A DNA stretch of 64,000 bases from Helochares maculicollis (lineage: Eukaryota; Arthropoda; Insecta; Coleoptera; Hydrophilidae). Below the pieces are notes generated by a model that made no database searches, was not told the origin of the DNA, and worked only from the letters and a program-made list of their open reading frames with translations. Location: the NCBI GenBank assembly GCA_033557835.1, contig JAWQRO010000022.1:1-64000 (forward strand), read 5' to 3'. This document shows positions 9,945 to 24,200 of this stretch, in pieces. Each line of letters opens with the position of its first letter. The stretch's first letter is position 1. Both the position numbers and the translations under genes were made by a program.

Positions 9945-12900
9945 TGCTACAGCCTGAAATTTAGTTTAAATTTACAATTGTCAAATCTAGGCTTAATAAT
10001 GTTTGAGGCTGAAATGAAATGAAAATAATTATTATTGTTACAAAAATTGTTTTGTATAATTTGGGACTGAGAGATTTGGTCAGCATCCGCAGTTCTCAAT
10101 TCAATGAAGGTGCACAATTTGCATCGCAATAGGAACTGATATCCACGTGAGTGAGTTTCTCGAAAACGAATATAGAAACAAATCGTTTTTCCATATTTAA
10201 GGTTCAAAGAAACATCAGTCGTCACGCCAATAAATTGTCAATACATGAATTTTTTCCGCAGTCGCGACGTTGATCCATATTCAACTGCAACTACGGGTGA
10301 ACGGAAAATTTCTACTTGTCTCTAATTCCGCCAAACAGAATGGAAAATTAAAATTTAACGGTTGAACCGGTGTTAAGCAAACATCCTGAGAGCACTAATA
10401 GAGCTTGTTTGAAAACAGTTTAGTTGAAGTCAGTTGCAGGAACGAGCATTAGCCGCTGGTCTGAAACAACAGTTTGGAAAAGGAATTTCATTTGAATAAA
10501 TAAATGCTCACGTTATATTGGAAGAACAAAACGAACTTCGTAAAATTTGAACGGAACGCAAACAGTCCCTAGCTGAATACTGAAATTGCATTGATTGCGT
10601 TGCTGTACAAACACACGACTGCCAAATGTCGTTTGCCGGACAGAAAAACAGGCGTCGAATTGGTCGAATTGTTCGAAACCCCCTGACGAGCAAATTACTG
10701 TGTTCTTTGGTCGTCTGAGTGTACATTTTCAATATTCCTCCTATATTTTCGTAACTATAAATTTTCCTTTGGGCGGCCACAGCTTCCGCTCGTTATCAAA
10801 TATTTTTGTTAGTCTAGATTATTTTCGTGCCAGCCTTCTAATTATAGAAGTAAACAAATCGAGAAAGGCTTACGTGATGGCAACGTGCGTGTCTTTCCAA
10901 TGCACGTCGCGCCGAAGAATACACCAGAGAGGTTTGTTGACACGAGGTGTGCGTGTGTTTTTTATTAATGCATCTGATTCGTTGTTAACATAACCAAAAC
11001 CCAGAGCTCTCCTCTGTTGTAGGTCACTATTTAATAATGCATCGTTTGATTGCGTTATAAAAACACTTTTAGTTTAGTCACGCCAAATTAAGCTTCCTTG
11101 TAGTAAATAACTTTGTTCACAGGTGCTCACAATATTATTATGATAAGACGGCGATAAATTTTCTGGTTTGTTTATTTGGTAAATTCTTTCCTGTTGGAGA
11201 CGCGCCTTTTAGCAAGGGTTTTACTGTTTATCCGGTTTCTTTGTAAAGCCGCGGCTAGACAACAGCAAATTATACAGTAAAATGAGTGTAGCTAAAAAAT
11301 ATCGGTATGAATTTAGCAGTAGTATTTTGGAGTTATCCGCCTCAAATTTTTACTTTCCGCAAGGCGCCTTTGTAATTATATTCATATACCGTTAGAATTG
11401 ATTTAACGAAACTTCCTTAAAAGATTGGGAAATAGCATTTATACGTGATGTTTATAATTCAGTAAACGTTTTCTACATCGGTTAATAAATCACTAACTTC
11501 CAACGTATCATTTGTGGTGATTAAAAATACAGTTTTATTATTAAAAACAACTACCTTATTTATTGTTTTGGGTCGACATATTCCTTTTGTTTCCCAATTA
11601 TTTTATTGGGTTCTTCTAAGAAGGAAAATGTCTCAGATTTCTAAAGATTTTGTCTATCTATGCGATCTACAATCTAATGTTAGAAATAAAACATTGCCAA
11701 GGAATTAAACTGAAGCTACTAATTAACAAGCAAATTTCTATACAAATGAAAGAGAGGAACTAAAAGTATCTTTGAAGACTGATCAACTGTAGCGAAATTA
11801 TTTGCACAATAATTCGTTGCCATAAGTCGGGTTTTGTACCCTTGATGTGTAAGTAAATTCATCGCTTAAATAGCAATGTTCTTGGAGTTCATGGTAGATA
11901 TTAAATTATGTGTTGATTGTCTGAAACACCTGAGGTGCATATGAAGGTGATGTGCGCCCCATACGCGAATTTCAATCGAAAGTTATAATTACACTCACGA
12001 TCATAAAATCTACCTACATGCATGTGCACAATTTGCCAAACTAAAATGTTCCCATCAATTACGTTGGAGGTTCAACGACCAACGAAACAGTTTAATAAGA
12101 CATCACGTCTAGGTTTTTGCATTTTTGTCAGCAGCGCATCATGTGCGAGCTTCTCAACTCAAGAAGTTCATTACTTTCTGAGACACAAATTTATTATTTA
12201 TATGCCAAGGCAAGTTAACGCGCCATAATAAAACAGGAAATTAGTTTCTTAAAATAAATTATTTTCTTATAAATACTTAACCATTGGCTAGACGAATCGA
12301 TTTTCCGTTATGACTGTTTTCATTTGGCTGCATTCGTTGCCTGAGTTTTTAAAAGTACATTACAATAATGACTCTCCTCGTATATACATACATCAATTTT
12401 TATGATACGTTTAAAGTCTTTTGTAACACTTTGCGCAGATAGGTCTCTGTGATGCCGCTTGATGTCTACGATTTCCATACTTGTGATTTAATATCTTTAG
12501 CCTGGGCGATGCTGAAAATGGTAGGAAGTGATTGTGGAGAAAATTGGAAATTGCTGCAGCTTACTAAATTCTTTTTGTAACTAGCTTTGTCTCATTAGTA
12601 CATAGTTGTATACAATTTACGTCCTCCAAGATTTAGTCGTTATTGAGAGCAAGATATAAAATAATTAGAAGATAATTTCAATTAATTGAAACATATCTAA
12701 ATACAATAAAATAAATCATTTTTATTAAAAGCCTAAACCGAAATAGAAACGAAACTGCTGTACATTTGGTTGCAGATGCTGTAGGAACATCAATTTAATC
12801 ATGCCTGAAACTGATTTTAAGCTTATCCATAAATAATTTTATTCTCGCCATAAACATTCGACTATGGTCATGACTCCTCTCGTAAATATAAAAATTAATG

Positions 12901-15900
12901 TTTTGCTTTAGTATTGGCGTACTGGAAAAGGTTTCCAATAAACTTATATGTGTAATAAAATTAAGGACCCTTCCAGGTTCACGCAAACGGACTTGCCGCT
13001 ATCGGTTGCTTAATATCTCGACGATTCGGGAATTTCAAATTTTTAATTACGGAGCAGTCTAGGTTTAGTTAATAAGTTTTTGAAAATGCCCTAAATCCAA
13101 GAGAGTATAATGGCCTTACGGCAAGACGAATAAGCAAAAGATATAAACGTCTCCTTTAGAGGCGAGCATAAATTTAAACGATGAGCTGCCTCATAAATGT
13201 TAAACAAAAACTTGAATTCGCCATAGACCGAAAAACATCAAGATCTCAGTGTTTATAGCTCAGAAAGAAAGTTAATGAAGCGTCATTCCACCGATTGTTG
13301 TTCAGGTGGCAGCTGTGAAACAATGTACTGGGAGATAGGGAAGTCTGTGCTCTGTGGTTGCCAGACCGTGGACAGATAAAACACCGCCAAACATCAATAC
13401 AAAATACTCTCTCAGTACGGAACACAGTTTGCAAACAACCGAAACAAGATTTAAAATATTGCGCCAGCCGACGTATTTCCCTCGGCATGACTGGAATATA
13501 GAATTTTACGTGCTCGCCTCCAAGAAATAGATCCTCGAGGATTTTTAATCCGAAAATGCAGATAGGTATTCTACACGAAATCCGCTACAAAACCGACTTT
13601 CTAGATTGCACATTCAGTTTTCCAATTTTCCTTTTCGAGCAAAAACATCAGATATTGTGTGCACATTGGTGAATGTCATTGTTTCTCAGTAGCATTTCTG
13701 CCAAATTGAAAAAATATAAAAGATGAAAAATGTTGGGATGGGCTACCAAATTGATATTTCTAGATTTTGAAAATTAGGCATCTAGTATAAAAATATGGTT
13801 ACCTTTGCCAAACAGATTCCACTCTTCCAAGTTACATAAAGGAACAATATTCGCCGAGAATTGAGTAGCAAGTTCAAAACAAGGAATACAAAAACAGATT
13901 AGTTTAAAATAAATTGCCACTTGAAAACATATTTTAAAATACTGTGTGAATACCTTCAAACTCAATTCATACCTGCCGAAAAGATGAGAAAGCTTCGTTA
14001 ACCAAATGTTTTACAAAAATTTCAATTAAACTAAACCTGAATGTTTGTACTCCCTACATTAAACCAATAAAATAATTATGTAGACAGACCTCAACCGAAA
14101 TTGTAATGCATATTATTATCCTTCAGTTAACTTTGAAAGTTTTCCCAGACAAAAACATCAACAAATTGCCGACTCCCAAGTAGTAACAAGTGTCTTAGTA
14201 AGATTTTTCGAAAACCTCTTTAAACTACCTCTCAACTACTAAGTTTGAACAACAATTTACAGTACAAAGAACGCAATTAATAAATGTAGGGAAAGCCTCT
14301 TTTATGTTCCTCCTCAATATTTTAAGAGGCAGCAGCGCAGCCATTTAGTTGTAAAGTTAACCAACTTCGAATTTTGTCAAAGGTAGCATGAGGTTTGCGC
14401 TGTCAGTTACACTTTAGAGTAAATTACTTTGTTATTTGATCAAACGTTCCTAAAATAACTACTACAATAAGAGAGTAAAATGTAAACGAGCATATTTACT
14501 AAAAGCATCTTTCCGTTTTGGCTCCCCTTACCTCTCGCTTCTACCCTCTTCAGCACTTGTAAACTCCACCCGCACAATTTACAGCACAGGTACATATTAT
14601 GTAATATGATTCCTAATAAGCTAGTCGTCTAGCCGTCTTCACTTTTCATTATGTAATCTGATCACAACAATAGTTCCCGACAGAGAAAGGAGCTAGCGCT
14701 TCGCAGCAACAGTTTGTCGAACGTGAGATGCCCCATTATTAAAATTGGTTTGAATTTTTGCCGCGGGAATATACCTTCCATATCTCCAGTCGAGATGAGA
14801 TTCACGTAAACGCTTTAACTCTGAGTGGAGATAGTTTGCTTTAAATGTTTGCACAGAAATTTCCCTAAAAGGCTAAAAATTGATTCTGTGTTTGCTTTTT
14901 TCTATTTTTCGTTCTTTTGCTCAGTTTGCCATCGTTTACTTTTTATCCTAAAATTTGATCACAATCACTTTTGGAGAAAAAGCTATTTGCATGGTCTTTG
15001 TGGGACTGTTATTAAGGTGGTCTATAAGCTTCAGTTGTAGCAGTCTTTCGGCGAAGGATTAAAAACCTAAAAACCCTTTTACTATCCATTTTTATTACAT
15101 TTCTATCTTGACAATACGAAATAATTTTGTACAAAAAATAATTAACAATTTGCCAAGTTAATACATTATGGCAATTGGGGTGGGGGGTAAAAAACCCGAT
15201 CTCATATTAAAAAAAAAAACAAACGGATTCTTGTTAAACAGAGACGACGCTATAGCTCGAACCTTGGAAACGTTTTTTAAATATGTGCAAATTAACAACG
15301 ATTTAATACGAAAACAAAAACATTTTTGTCATTTTTGAGCATTTACAAAATAGTACAAATCGTACTTGTTTAGCCTGCGTGTCACAAACACAACTATAAA
15401 TTTGAAAATAATCCGAATTTCATAAAATGTTCTAGGCTCATATTCCTAAAAAAATAAGAAATTATTGTATGATATTTCTAGACAAGAATATCCCCTTGAA
15501 TGATTGTTGTTAAACTATATATTTGAAAGAAAATTTAATTCAAGTAAATGCAAGGAAAACCAGGATGACAAATCGTCTTTTAGTCTCTTCTCGGGATGCA
15601 ACTTACTGAGAGGTTTCGACACGTGAATTTTTCAGGTCGTGAGTCGTTGGAGAGCCAATAAACTATGTCTTAATCTTCCATGTCAAAATGATTTATTTTG
15701 AAAGTATTTACAATTTCAGGCTCTCCCTCTACAGTTTACGTCGTTGGCAAGAACCTTACACATTTTTGAGATAATTGACCTGCACTTACCTTAAAAGCAT
15801 TCACCAGCAAGTACTGTTTTAACAGAAGCTGTTATAAATAATATTTGTTTGTTTACTAGAAAATTGCGTACACGCTTCCGTAGAAACCTCAAATTTCTGC

Positions 15901-18900
15901 TTACAAACATTTAAATGCTGCGCTAACTCACTTGTTGCCAGATGAATCCCTGTAACTGCATTTTCTTCAAAGAATAATTATTTTAACGTGTGGGTAGTGT
16001 TTATACTGTTTTTAATTACAATGAGTCCTTAACTATCAAAGATCATTTCAAGTGTTCAGCATTTGGAATCAATTCAATCCATCCTGTAAATAAATCGAGG
16101 TCATGTATTTCTTGCAGCGCCTATATTATAAAAATCTGCCCTATTTGTAAAAATATTCCAAATAAATTTAAGCACTCCCACCACTGTTTTCCAAAGCGAC
16201 GTGTTAATTAAAACAAAACGGCGAAAAAATTGCGTGTTGGGTGGTGATGATAAAGTACAGGGATTCTTTGAGCTGAAACAGCTGCAACGAACGGGTGCAC
16301 AAAGGGGTCGTTTATCATTTTTAATTTAAAATAGCCGGTCACACCAAACTACGCTCATGAAATTTAGCGGAATTAACTAGCAAGAGGTTACCGAATGGGC
16401 GCGACGCTCTTGGCAAAAGACATCTGAATATGAAGACGAACTGCTGCGATAATCGCTATTTATGGTTACAATAGCTCGTAATATGTTGCAGGCACAAGCC
16501 ATAAACGGCATCTTCAATGCAGATTTAGATGTATTGTTGACTTCCTCACACAATAAGACACTTTTGTGAACATTTTATTACTTATTGTTGCATACGATTT
16601 AACTTCTGTTGTGCCCCGCTTCCGAATTCTGTTTTCTGAAGTTACTGTTTCTTATTGCTTTGCTCCTTATAGGTGTAATCGTGTCATATCTGCTTTTTAC
16701 AATTATGTCTTTAAAAAGTTCACTTCCAAAATCAATGGTTTTTAAAGCTCTGCTCCTCAAAGCCGCATTTCCTAGAACTACGCTTATGAAAATATCTGTT
16801 CGCTACTACTCATAGTCCAAAAAGTTTGTCTTTGGTAACTATTTTCATAATTTTCTAGGACTCTAATCAACTTTGCAATATTAAATGATCCATCTGCAAA
16901 GCATTACGGCAAGTTTGTTTCCTCAATTGTTTTCCGTTTGTATCAGTTGAAGAATTATTAGTCCATTTCGTAAGTAGCGCGTATTTTTCGGTTCTAAATT
17001 ATAAGTCAACGCTCGTCTAGACATCGAATAACACTTAAAACGAAATCAACATTTTTTGGATAAATAATGACATAGGATATCAGTATTTCCTTCGAAAACA
17101 TTACGAGGATCCACTGTAAAAACAAAAAAGCTAAACTCGACGACTAGGGGCAAAAAATTAATGCCGAAAGTCACTAATCGAGTAACAGTCTTATTTTTCT
17201 CCGGGTAAAAGATAGCTCTCCTTTTGTTTGTTATTAGAGCTACATCCAAAGCGAATTTGTTAAGTGATGGAATTCTATTACTCATTCGATGAAAAATAGA
17301 TAATTTCCCGTTGCTTTGTTTGTTTTCCTTAGTACTTAGTACGTCCTGTTGTAGCAACGATTCATTTACGAAATCCTATAATGTAGACATTCTTTTTATG
17401 GATATAAACAATTTACTGGGAATAAATTACAAAAGCTAAATTTGCCGAATCGTCCAATGAGGATTTGCCTGTACACATTTTACAAAATAATTATGCTGCT
17501 AATTTGGTGGTTTACCGGAAAAGCTCAGGTAAAACACAAGCCGACAGCAAGCAACAAGTTAGTGCTTTAGTTAGTGTTTCCAAAGTTTTACCAATTCTTA
17601 ATTATGTAAAGTTAGGTTTATTAACTAGGAGCCGGCGGCGTGTTTTTGTTAGGAATTCTCCAAGAGATTATAGAAGACCGTCGGTCGCCCACTAGCGAAA
17701 TCATCTTAGCATTCATTATTCACGATGTACAATACAAACACATAATATAGTCATATCGGCTTCAATTATGCATGGTGTCTGCTTTCCACCGTCTGCGTCC
17801 TACTTTACGATCAGAAAAGGATGGCTGCATTTCCTATCTTCTATCAGTCTGGAGTTTGTTTAAACCAACTTTAATGTAAATATCTTTCATCATCGCCAGA
17901 CCAGCTAAAGTTGAGGGAAACGCTAACTGTTTAATTAAAATGCTTCTTTGTAATCTGCTTGCGTTAGGATTTTTGAAGGACTTGCTTGGAACATTTCGTC
18001 AAATTCAATTGGAAATAAATTTCCAGACTGTTGCATTTCACTCACTTGGTTAAATTTTCAATTTACGGTTTTCATACTTTGGTAAAGTAATCACTAGTTA
18101 ACATACTTGATTTTTTTAATCAACACATGCCATAATTTCTGCACGTAAGACGAAGAGAACGTTTTTACCTATGGAGTTAAATTTTTATAGCTAGGTGTAG
18201 AAAATTTAACAAAACAAAATTGTTAATTATTTATATGCTTCTGAGATAAAGTCCTCAGAGTCCTTACCGTGTTTCTTTTCGTGAACACGTTTTTCTTTAC
18301 TGTCCCTTAATGGTTGACTGGTTCTGTTTAAGAATTTACCGAATTTAGTTCCACTACTTTGTCTGTAGCGTAAAATATGTGGACAATAACTGTACATCGA
18401 ATGAGCCCGAGGGTCTTTATAAATATTTAACAATAAAAGGACTGCTGCGAAAAAATAAATGTAATATTCATTTAGTTTTTGGCCCCAGACACAAACATAA
18501 ATTCGTAATTATTACCCTAGGACGGCATTTAATAATATTTCGCCACACTAACGGCATATTGTGAAGAGAGGATATTATGTTTGCGAAATGGGAGAAAAAC
18601 AAGAATTTATTTATACGTTTCTGTCTGACACGGCTCGATAATTTTAAAGCTGAACTAACTGAACACTCCATCCGGGCCTAGGGTTATGTTCCTCCACAAA
18701 TATTTGACTAATCCTTACAACACTACACAGCGTCGTTCTGCTGGGCCGTTTAGATGACTCTCCTGAAAGCCAAATGACCACGAAGGATCTATTGACCGTG
18801 GACTTGACCTGCGACACTTGGCAAACAAAGTGCCCAGGTAATTTAGATCGGTTCTCGACCAGTTTACATTTTCATTTGAATCCTAGCTTTAATCCCAACA

Positions 18901-20062
18901 TTAATTATCCCAGGCTTGCGAAATTGGAGAGACATTACGACAAGGATAAACGATAATGTGAACTTGGCTGCTGCGACAGCCAGCCAGAAGAGGCTCAATA
19001 TATGGACTTTTTTCAAAGATGGATGCGTCGCTTTGGAATAAAACACATTATTGAAATTTTTGTAGCTTAGAAGTACTTTTGACACTGTTTCAAATATGGA
19101 TTTGCTTTACAAATGCCACAAAGAATTAAGTTTAGCAATACATATATGCTATATGCTAAGTTGATTTTTGTACAAAACTAGGGTTTAAAGTACACATATC
19201 GTTATAACAAAATTATTTAATGTGGCAGTAATAGAGTGTAGTAAATTAATTGGTGGCCAAGTGTATGATGTACCCTCTTTTTCATAAAGAATTCAATTTC
19301 AACGAATCTGGTTTGCTGCCGGACAATACATTTTAAGCCGAGTTTAGATTAAAGGCCGTGACACTCCATATAAAACACTGATTACTTTTGCCCTCTTGAA
19401 TAATTATAGCGGAGCAAAAAAGAGCAACGCTAAATCAGAAGTAGAATTGGGAAACGAATTGAAAATAATTGCCAGCGAAAAACAGCATCCTGCATCGCTA
19501 ATTGTTTCTCTTCTTCCGTAATCTTGAAACGAATTTAAATGCTTCCGGTCCTATTGTGGAGTCACTGAAAGTTGATTGGAGGAGGAAATAATTCATCGAC
19601 TCGCCGCTGACAGCATCAGTCAGATCACGTAGTAATCTGCAAATGAGATTCTCTGGGGGTTTAGGCTAACTTTGGTTACATGCAGATGGTTTGATGGAAG
19701 CATCGATTACAGAATGTGCTCTATGGGAAGTAAGCGCCTGATGTAAAGTAGGTAGACATGTATAGCAAGGAGTCATGAGAATTGTGCCTTCATTTATATA
19801 CATGTTTCATTAGACAATGGCTTAACTTTCAGTACTCGCAAGCTTTATATTTGGCGCCAAGCATGAGACTTATATACTAAATACTTTAGGTGAAGGGTGC
19901 TGCCAATGCTTTGCTGCAAGCTACATTGTGCATATGATGTTTGTATAAAGCGATATACGTCGACTAAGTACATTCAGCAGTGCATGTTCTCGTGAGCAGC
20001 TTTAATTGAAAATTTACATAGGTCATAAGTGAACTTAGAAATTTCTGTACTTTCAAGCATAA
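9945..20062. other. long AT-rich stretch without a recognised gene
   Basis: I see no supported gene in these 10 kb. The largest open frames are 10595-10993 (+, 132 codons, non-ATG start) and 17046-17357 (-, 103 codons). Neither shows domains, and frames this long are expected a few times by chance at this base composition. A locally GC-richer patch lies at 10860-10990. The stretch may be intron of headcase or intergenic DNA. Confidence 0.45.
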
Positions 20063-20064
20063 TA

Positions 20065-21221
20065 CGAGAGTGTATGAGTTTTTTAATAAAACTGATTTTT
20101 TTTGCCAAAAAATCATTTTATTTCTCAGCATAGTCTTCTTTGAGCTTCATACACATCGTCTAAAGATTCTCCAATTTTTTATCACTTTAAAAATGGCTTC
20201 TCGAGGTCCACAAAATAGGTATTTGTTTGTGAGATCATTGACATCAAATCTTTTTGTATCGAACTATTTCTTCAAATCTTGCAACAAGCAATAGTCACTC
20301 GGGGGTAAACCCATAGAAAAAGGGGGATGTGGGAACAATTTCTAACCCATTTTATGAAATTTCATCATGGAGACTGCATATGGGAGCACCCTTGCATTAT
20401 CTTGGTGGAAATAAATTTAGTCGTAGTCAAATGCGATTGTTTTTTTGCCATTGATTGTTCTTATCTTTGAAGATCATTATTGTGGAATGCACATGCCAAA
20501 AATCAGGACCCATGACTATTGGCTGACAAACCCATCTTGGCCTTCTTCGGCGCCAATTTACCGGAAAGAACCCACAATTTTGATTACTTCTTAATCTATG
20601 GTGTGTTGAGGTGAATCCATGTTTCGACCACGGTCATGAAGCTCGTCCATATTGCGGTTGAACAATGCTAAACACTCCTTTGATGTTGTGGTCGATTGTG
20701 AGCAAACGCAGCGTCCATCTTGCGGATAACTTTGTTATATTAAAGTGATCGTTCAAAATCGAAACCACTGAGCCATGTGATAAGCCTATGGCTTCCACAA
20801 TATCCCATACTTCCAATATCCGATAAGTTTACATCATCTCATGAAGATTTTCGGATGTGGCCACCTTAACTTAGTGTCCAGATTGTTCTGCATTTCTTGT
20901 TATTGAAATTCAGTAAACCATTATTTTACCATTAAAATTGATGATGAAGAGTCCCCATACTATTTATCAAGTTTAGCCTTTGTTTGAGTGATGTTTTTCG
21001 CAAAAAAATAATGCTTCATAAGCACACAAAATTAACGTCCCTCCATTTTCTCCACAATTCATGCGGTCGTCTGCTACCAGTGGTCGACAAATGTAAACGA
21101 ACAGGCGGAGTTTATTCAAAATTTGAAGAGTCAATTGAAAGAAGCTTGTTGACAGTAGAAGTTTTGCCCTGTTAGGCTAGAGGCACGAAATGCAAAAAAA
21201 AAACTTATTTACCCACCCTCG
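20065..21221 (-). mobile_element. mariner element with both ends and TA target sites, internally decayed
   Basis: An element of about 1157 bases with a recognisable inverted end on each side: cgagagtgtatgagtttttt at the left, and on the - strand cgagggtgggtaaataagtt at the right. Both are flanked by TA (20063-20064 and 21222-21223), which is the standard mariner target duplication. The inside reads as a mariner transposase on the - strand. Confidence 0.88.
20110..21150 (-). pseudogene. mariner transposase pseudogene, all catalytic aspartates lost
   Basis: Fragments in family order on the - strand. The N-terminus begins near 21035 (MEGR, then LMKHYFFAKNITQTKAKLDK), followed by helix-turn-helix segments including IVEAIGLSHGSVVSILNDHF and LSARWTLRLLT (20634-20816). 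The catalytic core then reads TVVETWIH, where the family has the first catalytic Asp (TVDETW); here it is Val. Next come WVLSGKLAPKKAK and FHQDNARVLP. In HPPFSMGLPPSDYCLL the family's SPDLAPSD has become SMGLPPSD, so the last catalytic Asp is Gly. The segment for the middle Asp is also unrecognisable. The copy has many stops and frame changes and is old. Confidence 0.85.
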
Positions 21222-21223
21222 TA

Positions 21224-24200
21224 CTTCAATTTATGATGATTAAGCGAATATAATTATTGAGTGTAATTATCTCACATTAGGTCTTCAAAAGTTTTGCATT
21301 CAATTTGACGTCTCTTATTTACACGGTGCTTAAATAGCCTCGATAGAGATCAACAGATAGCATAATTACCGTCATGATTTTTGAACAGAACAAAAGTATT
21401 GATCAAACATAGTATTACTATTGTCTCTCTTTAAAATAAATTTAAAATGCCAGAAATTTAAAAAGTATGTAGCCCATTATGAGTTCGGAACAATAGAAAA
21501 TGGAATATGAAGTATTAGTTTCAGAAAAAATACTAATGTACTTAGTCATCACTCAATTTATCGACTAGTAATATTATTCACCGCAAGCGTGTTTTTCGAT
21601 ACAACAGCATTTCTTGTACTAGCTCATGAAGCGGTTGAACGGGGCAGTCTATATAAAGGGGCTTATTGTATTATTTTTACGTTTACGAGTTGGTTGCCTG
21701 CGAATGGTGAAATATTACTTCGACGTTAAAATGAGAAATAATACGCTGTTGGCAATAAGTTCAAAGAACTTTGTGATTAGCAACACATCTAAACGAGCAG
21801 TCGTTCATAAAACAATGCAATAAAATGTTAGCCTTCCTGATGGCTTTTGTTTGGGTTATGGAATTTTTCTTTGGGTATTAATAATAACAATCGGGCGACT
21901 CGCGAGCAGAATGAAAACCAGTTGTAAATTCAATGAAAGAAACCGAAATAAGAGGCTATAAAATTTAAATCTGCGTGGTCGTAACTTTCAATTTTCTAAC
22001 AAATGAGAAAGGAAGCAGAGATTTGCACGGGCGGAATTAATTTTCACCTAGGAATAGATTTTATTTAATGTAACGAGTTATTGCGTATTAGTCTTCAGCC
22101 AAAAATCGTTAGATACTTGAATATCCCGTAAACTAACTGCCTAGATTTCTTTAGTTATGAGTATTAGCTTACCATTATCATATTGATATAACATTCAAAG
22201 GAAATGTTCAAACTACCTACATTACATGGCAAGCATTCTGAGCTCTCTGCAGATAACATATTTTATTCAAAGCAACCTCCATCAAAAGTCATGACACAGC
22301 TTAACGTTTTGTTTGGAGAATGCCAAGCGTAATCTCAAAGCTTAGTAGAGATTGTCCTTCGGCAAATGCTTACCGAGTAATTGACTGAAATGGAATCATT
22401 CCCCTTTTCCGATCAATATTCGGGTCTACCTTATAAATGCGCCCGGTGGCCAATTAATACTTTATCACTTACTACAGTGAGCGCTACCTGAATTTTAGAT
22501 GAGGAAAAACAATTTTATGACAAGCTTAATTCAATTGCCTTCGCAAATAAAATTTATCGCGCCATTTTTACTGGCAGAACTCACCTAATATTGATAATTG
22601 GACAAGTCGCACTCAATTTTCGAATAAAATAACTTCATTTTCTTTGAATATTTATTTATGGTGCAAAATTTGCCCTTTTGAGCTAATTTACCCAAACTAA
22701 ACACGGTTACTAATCGTTTTATGGACAACAAAGTGTTGCCCTTTTTCCATTTATACAGTGGCGTTTGGTCTGTTTAAATGATAGTTTTTATTATTAACAA
22801 CTGAAACATTTTCTCTTTTGTTCTGTGTATTCCTGAAATAGAAAAGATAGAATCAACACATCCATAAACATAACAGCAAAGATTTCAATATGCAGACCAA
22901 AGAAACTATGTTAATTTTAAGTGAAGGATATAAAAATAATCATGTATGTAGAAATACATCAGGTCAGTTAATTCTGGCATTAACTAATTTGTTCGCAACT
23001 AGTTCAGTCACAGTACTTTAGCTTATACATATCTTTAAATACAGTTATTTGCAGCATAAGTTAACTCTAAAAAATAAGTCTCCTTGAAAAAATGACGCTA
23101 ATCCGCTATATACCGAGTCCTCATTGAATATTGGGTGGTTTGATAACATATGCTGTTAGATGCAAATGATGCATTATGCTAATTCCTGCAAGTGTTTAGG
23201 TGAGACTTGGACGTACTGGGCGTGGATCTAGCTTATGGGCGCACCCAGAAACTGCAACGACACACATCTAAGGACAACGACCTCGCACATATGGACGACC
23301 AAGTCTTCGGCATTTTTAGCAACACCACTACTGCTCCAGAAGCGCGAACTAATATAATACGAGAATACCACAACGACAAACAAATGGCTTCTTGACCCAT
23401 TTTTATAACCGTTAAGATGACAGGGATACTCGAGTATTCTTAAACGGTTGTGATATATTGTTAATCTTTCTTTTTGGTGTCATTGTATAAACTTCGTTAA
23501 AGCAATTTACAGTTCGGTCTAAAATACCTCCATTTAAATGACTGTCAACTTTTTATAGATTCCTGCAAAGTACGATAATTCTTTTGTGATGTGGAATATT
23601 TAACGATTCCATCAGAGATCGTAAGTTCAATTTCGTAACTGTCTTATCCTACTTTTACATAATTTTGCCACACTCAGTGCAAGTACTTTGCAGATTAATT
23701 TCATATTCTCTTTCGAAGCGTCCAAACTGAAATGCCCTTAATGCAATTTGCTTACTTCTATGAGCAGACATGAATTTAAAAACGGAAAACCAACAAAATG
23801 ATTTTTAACTAAAAAAAACTGCCTAGATATAAGATATGCATATACAGCATACATCTTTATAAGAAACTATATATTTATTTATATATACTTATCGATTGTT
23901 GCTATAATTATCCTTGTACCTTACAGATTATTAGGTTATTGTTAATAAGTATTATTATCGTCTGGTATTATTGAAGATGCTTTTAATTGTAGAAAATTTA
24001 AGCACGTCTGCTCCAATGTCGAGCCTTATATTAAACAATACGGATCTTCATTTAGGCAAACAAATATATATTCCTATATATGTACGGATAATGTAATACA
24101 GCGGAATATTTATAATACATAGACATAATATTCAAGCGCCATGTTAATTAGCTCAACACTTCAGTTATTATCGTTTCGCCATTTACGAAGCCCTTGCACA

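Noticed and set aside
10595..10993. 132-codon open frame on the + strand
   Set aside because: Non-ATG start and no motif. About one frame of this length is expected by chance in the window.
17046..17357. 103-codon open frame on the - strand
   Set aside because: No recognised family, and several frames of about 100 codons are expected by chance.
23207..23395. Possible upstream headcase exon
   Set aside because: The translated sequence does not resemble any headcase segment, and the splice sites around it are weak.
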